Notes: generated from the letters alone by a model not told the origin. A stretch of DNA of 64,000 nt from Bombus terrestris (GCF_910591885.1 NC_063279.1:14384001-14448000), one strand, 5' to 3'; shown: positions 24,401-40,425, numbered from the stretch's first letter. Numbers and translations: made by a program.

Positions 24401-27400
24401 CGTTATATCGTAATGTTATATAACGTTATACGTTATATCGTAATACTATGTAACGTTATACGTATTAACTGCATACTACATAGCGTTATACGTTATGTCG
24501 TAATAGTATATAACGTTATACGTTATATCGTAATACTGTATAACGTTATACTTTATGTCGTAATACTATACAACGTTATACGTTATATCGAAATACTATA
24601 CAACGTTATACGTTATATCGTAATACTATGTAACGTTATACGTATTAACTGCATACTACATAGCGTTATACGTTATGTCGTAATAGTATATAACGTTATA
24701 CTTTATATTGTAATAGTATATAACGTTATAAGTTATATCCTAATACTATATAACGTTATACGTTTAATCGTAATATTATATAAGGTTATACGTTGTAACC
24801 GTATACTACGTAACGTTATACTTTATATAGTAATACTATATAACGTTTTGCGTTATATCCCAATACTATACAACGTTATACGTTACATCGTAGTACTATA
24901 GAACGTTATACGTTATATCGTAATATTATATAACGTTATTCGTTATATCGTAATGCTATATAACGTTATACGTTATATCGAAATACTATACAACGTTATA
25001 CGTTATATCGTAATACTATGTAACGTTATACGTAGTAACTGCATACTACATAACGTTATACATTATATCGTAACGTTATATAACGTTATACGTTATATTG
25101 TAATACTATATAACGTTGTACGTTTTAACTGTATACTACATAACGTTATACGTTATATCGTAATGTGATATAACGTTATACGTTATATTGTAATAGTATA
25201 GCGTTATACGTTATATCGTAATACTATACAACGTTATACGTTATATCGTAATACTATGTAACGTTATACGTAGTAACTGCATACTACATAACGTTATACG
25301 TTATATCGTAATGTGATATAACGTTATACGTTATATTGTAATAGTATAGCGTTATACGTTATATCGTAATACTATACAACGTTATACGTTATATCGTAAT
25401 ACTATGTAACGTTATACGTACTAACTGCATACTACATAACGTTATACATTATATCGTAATACTATATAACGTTCTAAGTTATATCGAAATACTATACAAC
25501 GTTATACGTTACATCGTAGTACTATAGAACGTTATACGTTATATCGCAATGATATATAACCTTCTAAGTTATATCGAAATACTTTACAACGTTATACGTT
25601 ATATCGTAATGCTATGTAACGTTATACGTAGTAACTGCATACTACAAAACGTTACACGTTATATCGTAATACTATATAGCATTATACGTTATATCGTAAT
25701 AGTATAGCGTTATACGTTATATCGTAATACTATATAGCATTATACGTTATATCGTAATAGTATAGCGTTATACGTTATGTCGTAATACTATATAACATTA
25801 TACGTTATATCGAAATACTATACAACGTTATACTTTATATGGTAATACTATGTAGCGTTATACGTAGTAACTGCATACTACAAAACGTTACACGTTATAT
25901 CGTAATGTTATATAACGTTATACGTTATATCGTAATACTATGTAACGTTATACGTTGTAACGGTATACTACATAACGTTATACGTTATATCGTAATGTTA
26001 TTTAACGTTATACGTTATATCGTAATACTATATAGTGTTATACGTTGTATCGGTATACAACATAACGTTATACTTTATATCGGAATATTATATAACGTTA
26101 TACGTTATATCGTAATGCTATACAGCGTTATACGTTATATCGTAATACTATGTAACGTTATACGTAGTAACTGCATACTACATAACGTTATACGTTATAT
26201 CGTAATGTTATATAACGTTATACGTTATATCGTAATGTTATATAACGTTATACGTTATATCGTAATACTATGTAACGTTATACGTTGTAACTGCATACTA
26301 CATAACGTTATACGTTATATCGTAATGTGATATAACGTTATACGTTATATTGTAATACTATATAACGTTGTACGTTTTAACTGTATACTACATAACGTTA
26401 TACGTTATATCGTAATATTATTTGACGTTATACGTTATATCGTAATACTATACAACGTTATACGTTATATCGTAATACTATGTAACGTTATACGTAGTAA
26501 CTGCATACTACAAAACGTTACACGTTATATCGTAATGTTATATAACGTTATACGTTATATCGTAATACTATGTAACGTTATACGTTGTAACGGTATACTA
26601 CATAACGTTATACGTTATATCGTAATGTTGTTTAACGTTATACGTTATATCGTAATACTATATAGCGTTATACGTTGTAACGGTATACAACATAACGTTA
26701 TACTTTATATCTGAATGTTATATAACGTTATACGTTATATCGTAATGCTATACAGCGTTATACGTTATATCGTAATGCTATATAACGTTATACGTTGTAT
26801 CGGTATACTACATAACGTTATACTTTATATAGTAATGCTATACAACGTTATGCGTTATATTCTAATACTATACAACGTTATACGTTACATCGTAATACTA
26901 TAGAACGTTATACGTTTTATCGTAATATTATATAACGTTATACGTTATATCGCAATGATATATAACGTTCTAAGTTATATCGAAATACTATACAACGTTA
27001 TACGTTATATCGTAATACTATATAACGTTATACGTTGTGACTGTATACTACATAACGTGATACGTTATATCGTAATATTTTTTAACGTTATACGTTATAT
27101 CGTAATACTATACAACGTTATACGTTATATCGTAATACTATATAGCATTATACGTTATATCGTAATAATATAGCGTTATACGTTATGTCGTAATACTATA
27201 GCGTTATACGTTATGTCGTAATACTATATAACGTTATACATTATATCGTAATACTATATAACGTTATACGTTATATCTTAATACTATGTAACGTTATACG
27301 TTGTAACGGTATACTACATAACGTTATACGTTATACCGTAATGTTATATAACGTTATACGTTATATTGTAATGGTATATGACGTTATACGTTATATCGCA

Positions 27401-30400
27401 AAGATATATAACGTTCTAAGTTATATCGAAATACTATACAACGTTATACGTTATATCGTAATGTGATATAACGTTATACGTTATATTGTAATACTATATA
27501 ACGTTATACGTTATAACTGTATACTACATAACGTTATACGTTATATCGTAATATTATTTAACATTATACGTTATATCGTAATAATATAGCGTTATACGTT
27601 ATGTCGTAATACTATAGCGTTATACGTTATGTCGTAATACTATATAACGTTATACTTTATGTCGTAATACTATACAACGTTATACGTTATATCGTAATAC
27701 TATGTAACGTTATACGTTGTAACTGCATACTACATAACGTTATACGTTATATCGTAATGTGATATAACGTTATACGTTATATTGTAATACTATATAACGT
27801 TATACGTTGTAACTGTATACCACATAACGTTATACTATATATCGTAATACTATACAACGTTCTACGTTATATCTTAATGCTATACAACTTTATACGTTAC
27901 ATCGTAATACTATAGAACGTTATACATAATATGGAAATATTATATAACGGCATACCTTATAACATAATGCTATATAACGTTATATGTTATATCGTAATAC
28001 TACATAACGTTATACGTTATATCGTAATGTTATATAACGTTATACGTTATACCGTAATACTATATAACGTTATGCGTTGTAACGGTATACTACATAACGT
28101 TATCCGTTATATCATAATATTATATAACGTTATACGTTATATCGTAATACTATGTAACGTTATACGTTGTAACGGTATACTACATAACGTTATACGTTAT
28201 ATAGTAATAGTATGTTACGTTATACGTTATATCGTAATACTATATAACGTTATGCGTTGTAACGTTATACTACATAACGTTATACGTTGTAACGGTATAC
28301 TACCTAACGTTATACGTTATATAGTAATATTATATAACGTTATATCGTAATATTATAATAACATTATATCGTAATAGTATATAACGCTATACGCTATATC
28401 GTAATGCTATACAGCGTTATACGTTATATCGTAATTCTATACAGCGTTATACGTTATATCGTAATAGTATATAACGTTATAAGATGTATCCTAATACTAT
28501 ATAACGTTAAACGTTATTACGTAATAGTATACAACTTTATACGTTATATGATAGTACTATATAACGTCATACGTTATTACGTAATAGTATATATCGCTAT
28601 ACGTTATATGGTAATAATATACAACGTTATACGTGATATGGTAATACTACATAACGCTATACGTTATTACGTAATAGTATATAACGTGATATGTTATTAC
28701 GTAATAGTTTATAACGTGATACGTTATTACGTAATAGTATATACCGTTATACGTTATATGGCAATAATATACAACGTTATACGTAATATAGTGATACTAT
28801 ATAACGTTATAGGTTATTACGTAATAGTATATAACATTATGCGTTATTACGTAGTAGTATATAACGTGATACGTTATTTCGTAATAGTATATAACGTGAT
28901 ACGTTATTACGTAATAGTATATATCGCTATACGTTATATGGTATTAATATACAACGTTATACGTTATGTCGTAATACTATATAACGTTATACGTTGTAAC
29001 CGTATACTACGTGACGTTATACTTTATATAGTAGTACTATATAACGTTATGCGTTATATCCTAATACTATACAACGTTATACGTTATATCGTAATACCAT
29101 TTAGCATTATACGTTATATCGTAATAGTTTAGCGTTATACGTTATGTCGTAATACTATACAACGTTATACGTTATATCGTAATACTATGTAACGTTATAC
29201 GTTGTAACGGTATACTACATAACGTTATACGTTATATCGTAATGTTATGTAACGTTATACGTTATATCGTAATACTATATAGCAGTATACGTTATATCGT
29301 AATAGTATAGCGTTATACCTTATATCGTAATACTATATAACGTTATACGTTATATCGTAATACCATGTAACGTTATACGTTGTAACTGTAGACTACATAA
29401 CGTTATACGTTATATCGAAATACTATACAACGTTATACGTTATATCGTAATACCATGTAACGTTATACGTTGTAACTGTAGACTACATAACGTTATACGT
29501 TATATCGAAATACTATACAACGTTATACGTTATATTGTAATACTATATAACGTTACACGTTGTAGCTGTATACTACTTAACGTTATGCGTTATATCGTAA
29601 TGTTATATAACGTTATACGTTATATTGTAATACTTTGTAACGTTATACGTTGTAACTGTATACTACATAACGTTATACGTTATATCGTAATATTATATGA
29701 CGTTATATGTTATATCGTAATACTATATAACGTTATACGTTATGTCGTAATACTATACAACGTTATACGTTATATCGTAATACTATATAGCAGTATACGT
29801 TATATCGTAATAATATAGCGTTATACGTTATGTCGTAATACTATATAACGTTATACATTATATCGTAATACTATATAACGTTATACGTTATATCGAAATA
29901 CTATACAACGTTATACGTTATATCGTAATACTATGTAACGTTATACGTAGTAACTGCACACTACATAACGTTATACATTATATCGTAACGTTATATAACG
30001 TTATACGTTATATTGTAATACTATATAACGTTGTACGTTTTAACTGTATACTACATAACGTTATACGTTATATCGTAATGTGATATAACGTTATACGTTA
30101 TATTGTAATAGTATAGCGTTATACGTTATGTCGTAATACTATATAACGTTATACATTATATCGTAATACTATATAACGTTATACGTTATATCGAAATACT
30201 ATACAACGTTATACGTTATATCGTAATACTATGTAACGTTATACGTAGTAACTGCATACTACAAAACGTTACACGTTATATCGTAATACTATATAGCATT
30301 ATACGTTATATCGTAATAGTATAGCGTTATACGTTATATCGTAATACTATATAGCATTATACGTTATATCGTAATAGTATAGCGTTATACGTTATGTCGT

Positions 30401-33225
30401 AGTACTATATAACATTATACGTTATATCGAAATACTATACAACGTTATACGTTATATCGTAATACTATGTAGCGTTATACGTAGTAACTGCATACTACAA
30501 AACGTTACACGTTATATCGTAATGTTATATAACGTTATACGTTATATCGTAATACTATGTAACGTTATACGTTGTAACGGTATACTACATAACGTTATAC
30601 GTTATATCGTAATGTTATTTATCGTTATACGTTATATCGTAATACTATATAGCGTTATACGTTGTACCGGTATACAACATAACGTTATACTTTATATCGG
30701 AATATTATATAACGTTATACGTTATATCGTAATGCTATACAGCGTTATACGTTATATCGTAATACTATGTAACGTTATACGTAGTAACTGCATACTACAT
30801 AACGTTATACGTTATATCGTAATGTTATATAACGTTATACGTTATATCGTAATGTTATATAACGTTATACGTTATATCGTAATACTATGTAACGTTATAC
30901 GTTGTAACTGCATACTACATAACGGTATACGTTATATCGTAATGTGATATAACGTTATATGTTATATTGTAATACTATATAACGTTGTACGTTTTAACTG
31001 TATACTACATAACGTTATACGTTATATCGTAATATTATTTGACGTTATACGTTATATCGTAATACTATACAACGTTATACGTTATATCGTAATACTATGT
31101 AACGTTATACGTAGTAACTGCATACTACAAAACGTTACACGTTATATCGTAATGTTATTTAACGTTATACGTTATATCGTAATGCTATAGAGCGTTATAC
31201 GTTGTAACGGTATACAACATAACGTTATACTTTATATCGGAATATTATATAACGTTATACGTTATATCGTAATACTATATAACGTTATGCGTTGTAACGT
31301 TATACTACATAACGTTATACGTTGTAACGGTATACTACCTAACGTTATACGTTATATAGTAATATTATATAACGTTATATCGTAATATTATAATAACATT
31401 ATATCGTAATAGTATATAACGCTATACGCTATATCGTAATGCTATACAGCGTTATACGTTATATCGTAATTCTATACAGCGTTATACGTTATATCGTAAT
31501 AGTATATAACGTTATAAGATGTATCCTAATACTATATAACGTTAATAGTTATTACGTAATAGTATACAACTTTATACGTTATATCATAGTACTATATAAC
31601 GTCATACGTTATTACGTAATAGTATATATCGCGATACGTTATATGGTAATAATATACAACGTTATACGTGATATGGTAATACTACATAACGCTATACGTT
31701 ATTACGTAATAGTATATAACGTGATATGTTATTACGTAATAGTTTATAATGTGATACGTTATTACGTAATAGTATATACCGTTATACGTTATATGGCAAT
31801 AATATACAACGTTATACGTAATATAGTGATACTATATAACGTTATAGGTTATTACGTAATAGTATATAACATTATGCGTTATTACGTAGTAGTATATAAC
31901 GTGATACGTTATTTCGTAATAGTATATAACGTGATACGTTATTACGTAATAGTATATATCGCTATACGTTATATGGTATTAATATACAACGTTATACGTT
32001 ATGTCGTAATACTATATAACGTTATACGTTGTAACCGTATACTACGTAACGTTATACTTTATATAGTAGTACTATATAACGTTATGCGTTATATCCTAAT
32101 ACTATACAACGTTATACGTTATATCGTAATACTATTTAGCATTATACGTTATATCGTAATAGTTTAGCGTTATACGTTATGTCGTAATACTATACAACGT
32201 TATACGTTATATCGTAATACTATATAGCATTATACGTTATATCGTAATACTATATAGCATTATACGTTATATCCTAATAGTATAGCGTTATACGTTATGT
32301 CGTAATAGTATATAACGTTATACGTTATATCGCAATGATATATAACGTTATACGTTATATCTTAATACTATGTAACGTTATACGTTGTAACGGTATACTA
32401 CATAACGTTATACGTTATATCGTAATGTTATATAACGTTATACGTTATATCGTAATACTATGTAACGTTATACGTATTAACTGCATACTACATAGCGTTA
32501 TACGTTATGTCGTAATAGTATATAACGTTATACGTTATATCGTAATACTGTATAACGTTATACTTTATGTCGTAATACTATACAACGTTATACGTTATAT
32601 CGAAATACTATACAACGTTATACGTTATATCGTAATACTATGTAACGTTATACGTATTAACTGCATACTACATAGCGTTATACGTTATGTCGTAATAGTA
32701 TATAACGTTATACTTTATATTGTAATAGTATATAACGTTATAAGTTATATCCTAATACTATATAACGTTATACGTTTAATCGTAATATTATATAAGGTTA
32801 TACGTTGTAACCGTATACTACGTAACGTTATACTTTATATAGTAATACTATATAACGTTTTGCGTTATATCCCAATACTATACAACGTTATACGTTACAT
32901 CGTAGTACTATAGAACGTTATACGTTATATCGTAATATTATATAACGTTATACGTTATATCGTAATGCTATATAACGTTATACGTTATATCGAAATACTA
33001 TACAACGTTATACGTTATATCGTAATACTATGTAACGTTATACGTAGTAACTGCATACTACATAACGTTATACATTATATCGTAACGTTATATAACGTTA
33101 TACGTTATATTGTAATACTATATAACGTTGTACGTTTTAACTGTATACTACATAACGTTATACGTTATATCGTAATGTGATATAACGTTATACGTTATAT
33201 TGTAATAGTATAGCGTTATACGTTA
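18480..33225. repeat. 8,012-bp higher-order repeat, about 1.8 copies
   Basis: Landmarks recur at exactly 8,012 bp: 18703/26715, 18943/26955, 19919/27931, 20392/28404, 23427/31439, 24323/32335 and 24953/32965. Copy 1 is about 18480-26490 and copy 2 about 26490-33225, after which the pattern switches to another part of the unit. The paired 242-codon open frames at 20392/28404 and at 23427/31439 translate identically, so divergence is very low. Inside each unit a block recurs at 3,035 bp (20392/23427 and 28404/31439). Further partial copies appear near 35316 and 38064. The boundaries are accurate to a few monomers. Confidence 0.85.
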
Positions 33226-36200
33226 TGTCGTAATACTATATAACGTTATACATTATATCGTAATACTATATAACGTTATACGTTATATCGAAATACTATA
33301 CAACGTTATACGTTATATCGTAATACTATGTAGCGTTATACGTAGTAACTGCATACTACAAAACGTTACACGTTATATCGTAATGTTATATAACGTTATA
33401 CGTTATATCGTAATACTATGTAACGTTATACGTTGTAACGGTATACTACATAACGTTATACGTTATATCGTAATGTTATTTAACGTTATACGTTATATCG
33501 TAATACTATATTGCGTTATACGTTGTACCGGTATACAACATAACGTTATACTTTATATCGGAATATTATATAACGTTATACGTTATATCGTAATGCTATA
33601 CAGCGTTATACGTTATATCGTAATACTATGTAACGTTATACGTAGTAACTGCATACTACATAACGTTATACGTTATATCGTAATGTTATATAACGTTATA
33701 CGTTATATCGTAATGTTATATAACGTTATACGTTATATCGTAATACTATGTAACGTTATACGTTGTAACTGCATACTACATAACGGTATACGTTATATCG
33801 TAATGTGATATAACGTTATATGTTATATTGTAATACTATATAACGTTGTACGTTTTAACTGTATACTACATAACGTTATACGTTATATCGTAATATTATT
33901 TGACGTTATACGTTATATCGTAATACTATACAACGTTATACGTTATATCGTAATACTATGTAACGTTATACGTAGTAACTGCATACTACAAAACGTTACA
34001 CGTTATATCGTAATGTTATTTAACGTTATACGTTATATCATAATACTATATAGCGTTATACGTTGTAACGGTATACTACATAACGTTATACTTTATATCG
34101 GAATATTATATAACGTTATACGTTATATCGTAATGCTATAGAGCGTTATACGTTGTAACGGTATACAACATAACGTTATACTTTATATCGGAATATTATA
34201 TAACGTTATACGTTATATCGTAATGCTATACAGCGTTATACGTTATATCGTAATGCTATATAACGTTATACGTTGTATCGGTATACTACATAACGTTATG
34301 CTTTATATAGTAATGCTATACAACGTTATGCGTTATATTCTAATACTATACAACGTTATATGTTACATCGTAATACTATAGAACGTTATACGTTTTATCG
34401 TAATATTATATAACATTATACGTTATATCGCAATGATATATAACGTTCTAAGTTATATCGAAATACTATACAACGTTATACGTTATATCGTAATACTATA
34501 TAACGTTATACGTTGTGACTGTATACTACATAACGTGATACGTTATATCGTAATATTTTTTAACGTTATACGTTATATCGTAATACTATACAACGTTATA
34601 CGTTATATCGTAATACTATATAGCATTATACGTTATATGGTAATAATATAGCGTTATACGTTATGTCGTAATACTATAGCGTTATACGTTATGTCGTAAT
34701 ACTATATAACGTTATACATTATATCGTAATACTATATAACGTTATACGTTATATCTTAATACTATGTAATGTTATACGTTGTAACGGTATACTACATAAC
34801 GTTATACGTTATACCGTAATGTTATATAACGTTATACGTTATATTGTAATGGTATATGACGTTATACGTTATATCGCAAAGATATATAACGTTCTAAGTT
34901 ATATCGAAATACTATATAACGTTATACGTTATATCGTAATGTGATATAACGTTATACGTTATATTGTAAAACTATATAACGTTATGCGTTGTAACGGTAT
35001 ACTACATAACGTTATACGTTATATCATAATATTATGTAACGTTATACGTTATATCGTAATACTATGTAACGTTATACGTTGTAACGGTATACTACATAAC
35101 GTTATACGTTATATAGTAATAGTAAGTTACGTTATACTTTATATCGTAATACTATATAACGTTATGCGTTGTAACGTTATACTACATAACGTTATACGTT
35201 GTAACGGTATACTACCTAACGTTATACGTTATATAGTAATATTATATAACGTTATATCGTAATATTATAATAACATTACATCGTAATAGTATATAACGCT
35301 ATACGCTATATCGTAATGCTATACAGCGTTATACGTTATATCGTAATTCTATACAGCGTTATACGTTATATCGTAATAGTATATAACGTTATAAGATGTA
35401 TCCTAATACTATATAACGTTAATCGTTATTACGTAATAGTATACAACTTTATACGTTATATCATAGTACTATATAACGTCATACGTTATTACGTAATAGT
35501 ATATATCGCGATACGTTATATGGTAATAATATACAACGTTATACGTGATATGGTAATACTACATAACGCTATACGTTATTACGTAATAGTATATAACGTG
35601 ATATGTTATTACGTAATAGTTTATAATGTGATACGTTATTACGTAATAGTATATACCGTTATACGTTATATGGCAATAATATACAACGTTATACGTAATA
35701 TAGTGATACTATATAACGTTATAGGTTATTACGTAATAGTATATAACATTATGCGTTATTACGTAGTAGTATATAACGTGATACGTTATTTCGTAATAGT
35801 ATATAACGTGATACGTTATTACGTAATAGTATATATCGCTATACGTTATATGGTATTAATATACAACGTTATACGTTATGTCGTAATACTATATAACGTT
35901 ATACGTTGTAACCGTATACTACGTAACGTTATACTTTATATAGTAGTACTATATAACGTTATGCGTTATATCCTAATACTATACAACGTTATACGTTATA
36001 TCGTAATACTATTTAGCATTATACGTTATATCGTAATAGTTTAGCGTTATATGTTATGTCGTAATACTATACAACGTTATACGTTATATCGTAATACTAT
36101 ATAGCATTATACGTTATATCGTAATACTATATAGCATTATACGTTATATCCTAATAGTATAGCGTTATACGTTATGTCGTAATAGTATATAACGTTATAC

Positions 36201-38129
36201 GTTATATCGCAATGATATATAACGTTATACGTTATATCTTAATACTATGTAACGTTATACGTTGTAACGGTATACTACATAACGTTATACGTTATATCGT
36301 AATGTTATATAACGTTATACGTTATATCGTAATACTATGTAACGTTATACGTATTAACTACATACTACATAGCGTTATACGTTATGTCGTAATAGTATAT
36401 AACGTTATACGTTATATCGTAATACTGTATAACGTTATACTTTATGTCGTAATACTATACAACGTTATACGTTATATCGAAATACTATACAACGTTATAC
36501 GTTATATCGTAATACTATGTAACGTTATACGTATTAACTGCATACTACATAGCGTTATACGTTATGTCGTAATAGTATATAACGTTATACTTTATATTGT
36601 AATAGTATATAACGTTATAAGTTATATCCTAATACTATATAACGTTATACGTTTAATCGTAATATTATATAATGTTATACGTTGTAACGGTATACTACAT
36701 AACGTTATACGTTATATCGTAATCATATATAACGTTATACGTTATATCGTAATCATATATAACGTTATACGTTATATCGTAATACTATGTAACGTTATAG
36801 GTTGTAACGGTATACTACATAACGTTATACGTTATATCGTAATACTATATAGCATTATACGTTATATCGTAATAGTATAGCGTTATACGTTACGTCGTAA
36901 TACTATATAACGTTATGCGGTGTAACTGTATTCTACATAACGTTATACGTTATATAGTAATGTGATATAACGTTATACGTTATATTGTAATACTATATAT
37001 CGTTATACGTTGTAACTGTATACTACATAACGTTATACGTTATACGTTATATCGTAATACTATATAACGTTATACGTTATATCGTAATACTATATAACGT
37101 TATACGTTATATCGTAATAATATAGAACTTTATACGTTATATCGTAATACTATGTAACGTTATGCGTTATATCGTAATGTGATATAACGTTACACGTTAT
37201 ATTGTAATACTATATAACGTTATACGTTGTAACTGTATACCACATAACGTTATACTATATATCGTAATACTATACAACGTTCTACGTTATATCTTAATGC
37301 TATACAACGTTATACGTTACATCGTAATACTATAGAACGTTATACATAATATGGAAATATTATATAACGGCATACCTTATAACATAATGCTATATAACGT
37401 TATATGTTACGTCGTAATACTATATAGCGTTATACGTTATATCGTAATAGTATATAACGTTATACGTTATATCGTAATACTACAGAACGTTATACGTTAT
37501 ACCGTAATGTTATATAACGTTATACGTTATATTGTAATGGTATATGACGTTATACGTTATATCGCAATGATATATAACGTTCTAAGTTATATCGAAATAC
37601 TATACAACGTTATACGTTATATCGTAATGTGATATAACGTTATACGTTATATCGTAATACTATGTAACGTTATACGTTGTAACTGTATACTACATAACGT
37701 TTTACGTTATATCGTAATACTATGTAACGTTATACGTTGTAACTGTATACTACATAACGTTGTACGTTATATCGTAATGTGATATAACGTTATACGTTAT
37801 ATTGTAATACTATATAACGTTATACGTTGTAACGGTATACTACATAACGTTATACGTTATATAGTAATAGTATATTACGTTATACGTTATATCGTAATAC
37901 TATATAACGTTATGCGTTGTAACGTTATACTACATAACGTTATACGTTGTAACGGTATACTACATAACGTTATACGTTATATAGTAATATTATATAACGT
38001 TATATCGTAATATTATAATAACATTATATCGTAATAGTATATAACGCTATACGCTATATCGTAATGCTATACAGCGTTATACTTTATATCGTAATAGTAT
38101 ATAACGTTATAAGATGTATCCTAATACTA

Positions 38130-39440
38130 TATAACGTTAAACGTTATTACGTAATAGTATACAACTTTATACGTTATATGATAGTACTATATAACGTCAT
38201 ACGTTATTACGTACTAGTATATATCGCTATACGTTATATGGTAATAATATACAACGTTATACGTGATATGGTAATACTACATAACGCTATACGTTATTAC
38301 GTAATAGTATATAACGTTATGTGTTATTACGTAATAGTATATAACGTTATACGTTATTACGTAATAGTATATCGTTATGCGTTATTACGCAATAGTATAT
38401 AACGTTATACGTTATCACGTAATAGTTTATAACGTGATACGTTATTACGTAATATTATATATCGTTATACGTTATATGGTAGTAATACACAACGTTATAC
38501 GTTATGTGGCAATACCATATAACGTTATACGTTATTACGTAATATTATATATCGTTATACGTTATATGGTAATGATACACAACGTTATACGTTATGTGGC
38601 AATACCGTATAACGTTATACGTTATTACGTAATAGGATATACCGTTATACGTTATATGGTAATAATATACAACGTTATACGTGATATAGTGATACTATAT
38701 AACGTTATACGTTATTACGTAATAGTATATAACGTGATACGTTATTACGTAACAGTATACAACGTTATACGTGATATGGTAATACTATATAACGTTATAC
38801 GCTATTACGTAACAGTATACAACGTTATACGTTATATGGTAATACTATATAACGTGATACGTTATTACGTAACAGTATACAACGTTATACGTTATATGAT
38901 AGTACTATATAACGTCATACGTTATTACGTAATATTATATATCGTTATACGTTATATGGTAATAATACACAACGTTATACGTTATGTGGCAATACCATAT
39001 AACGTTATACGTTATTACGTAATATTATATATCGTTATACGTTATATGGTAATAATACACAACGTTATACGTTATGTGGCAATACCATATAACGTTATAC
39101 GTTATTACGTAATAGGATATACCGTTTTACGTTATATGGTAATAATATACAACGTTATACGTGATATGGTAATACCATATAACGTTATTCGTTATTACGT
39201 AATAGTATATAACGTTATACGTTTTTACGTAATAGTATATAACGTGATACGTTATTACGAAACAGTATACAACGTTATACGTGATATGGTAATACTATAT
39301 AACGTTATACGCTATTACGTAACAGTATACAACGTTATACGTGATATGGTAATACTATATAACGTGATACGTTATTACGTAACAGTATACAACTTTATAC
39401 GTTATATGATAGTACTATATAACGTCATACGTTATTATTA
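38130..39440. repeat. TTACGTAA-rich satellite subfamily block
   Basis: Monomers here read TTATTACGTAATA in place of TATATCGTAATA, giving a second perfect palindrome (TATTACGTAATA) per unit. From about 38440 they alternate with TTATATGGTAATAATAC and TTATGTGGCAATACC variants in a 90-bp three-monomer pattern (for example 38491-38580 and 38581-38670). Shorter blocks of the same class lie near 20500-20940, 23535-23975, 28510-28950, 31547-31985 and 35425-35860. Confidence 0.8.
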
Positions 39441-39444
39441 TTAC

Positions 39445-40425
39445 GAAAAAGCTGAAACGAGCACAACGAACGGCCCTGTGCATAACAACGACGGCATACC
39501 GTACCGTCTCCCACGCGGCACTTTGCGTGTTGACCGGGAATCTCCCGATTTACGTAAAGATAAAGATGCTCGGAGAGACCTACGAAAGGAACAAGATCCA
39601 TGAGTCTAGGATTGGCGCTGATGACGGCTGCAAGCTGAAGGAGGAACTGGAGGCGATTCGCAAGAAGGCCCAAGAGGAGTGGCAGAAGGAATGGAACAGC
39701 TACAAAATGGAGAATGTCACGAAGAAATTAATACCGAGTGCGCTGCTATTTACCAAAAAGAAGATGGACATCGATCACCACACCATGCAGCTTCTAACCG
39801 GGCATGGAAGCTTCGGTGTCTATAGGAAGAGGATTGGCAAGGACAGCGACAGCAACTGTCTCGACTGTGGAGACCCTAACGACGATGCAGAGCACGCCCT
39901 CTTCGCGTGCCCGAAGTGAAAGGACAGAAGGATCGAGCTGGAGAACGCTCTTGGCGAGAAGATAGGCGTGGACAATCTGATCGCCACGGTGACCGCCAAG
40001 AACGAGAGCTGGAATAAATTCAGGCAATTCTGCAAGACCGTCATGTGTCACAGGAGGGTGACAGCGAGGGCCTGGGAAGAGGCAAGGAGGAGAACGAGTG
40101 AAACAACAACTACGCGGAGCAATGAAGGCAAGAATACAAAAGAACGAAAAACCGCAGAAGGAGATCAGCCCAGTATCCTGAACTGGCTGAGAAGATGACA
40201 TGAGCAGTAACTGCCCGAAGAGGTAGATACAACGGGGCACGAAAGGACAACCCTGATGACTGCCGACAGGTTTTACCGGGGTTGTCTGCCCTCAAAGCGG
40301 AGGAAGAAGGAGGAGGGGTTTTTAGTGGGTATGGCAACGACATCCGACCGACTCCCACATAACCCAGTGACGCGGGTTACGGGGCATGCGTAATAGCATT
40401 TTCCCCTCCTCACGCAAAAAAAAAA
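39445..40425 (+). pseudogene. R1-clade non-LTR retrotransposon, 3' fragment (copy B)
   Basis: The sequence matches copy A from 1923 onward and starts abruptly next to satellite, so endonuclease and reverse transcriptase are absent. It retains the region after the RT, the CLDCGDPNDDAEHALFAC motif, the TGA at 39916-39918 shared with copy A, the open frame after it to about 40198, and an A tract at 40416-40425. The shared stop shows that the element was already dead when the block was duplicated. A few substitutions separate it from copy A. Confidence 0.88.

Larger units (their letters stand above)
13313..39444. repeat. 30-bp AT-rich satellite array A (about 26 kb)
   Basis: Uninterrupted tandem repeats with a 30-bp period. 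A consensus-like monomer is at 14726-14755. It has about 23% GC yet three CpG per unit (two ACGTT, one TCGTA), and the join between monomers makes the perfect 12-bp palindrome TATAACGTTATA. Main variant classes differ in the second half: TATATCGTAATACTA, GTTGTAACGGTATACTACA, TTATTACGTAATAGTA and TTATATGGTAATAATA. Shortened monomers around TAGTATAGCGTTATACG shift the phase in places. Because 30 is divisible by three, long plus-strand frames arise with a ten-residue period; they are by-products. The array starts inside an importin-11 exon and ends inside a truncated R1-like element. Copy number and internal order may be affected by assembly. Confidence 0.97.

Noticed and set aside
13606..39440. 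Many plus-strand open frames of 60-400 codons with a ten-residue repeat such as NVIRYIVILY
   Set aside because: They arise because the 30-bp satellite unit is divisible by three. Frames end wherever a monomer variant makes TAG or TAA, have no start context, and simply track the satellite.
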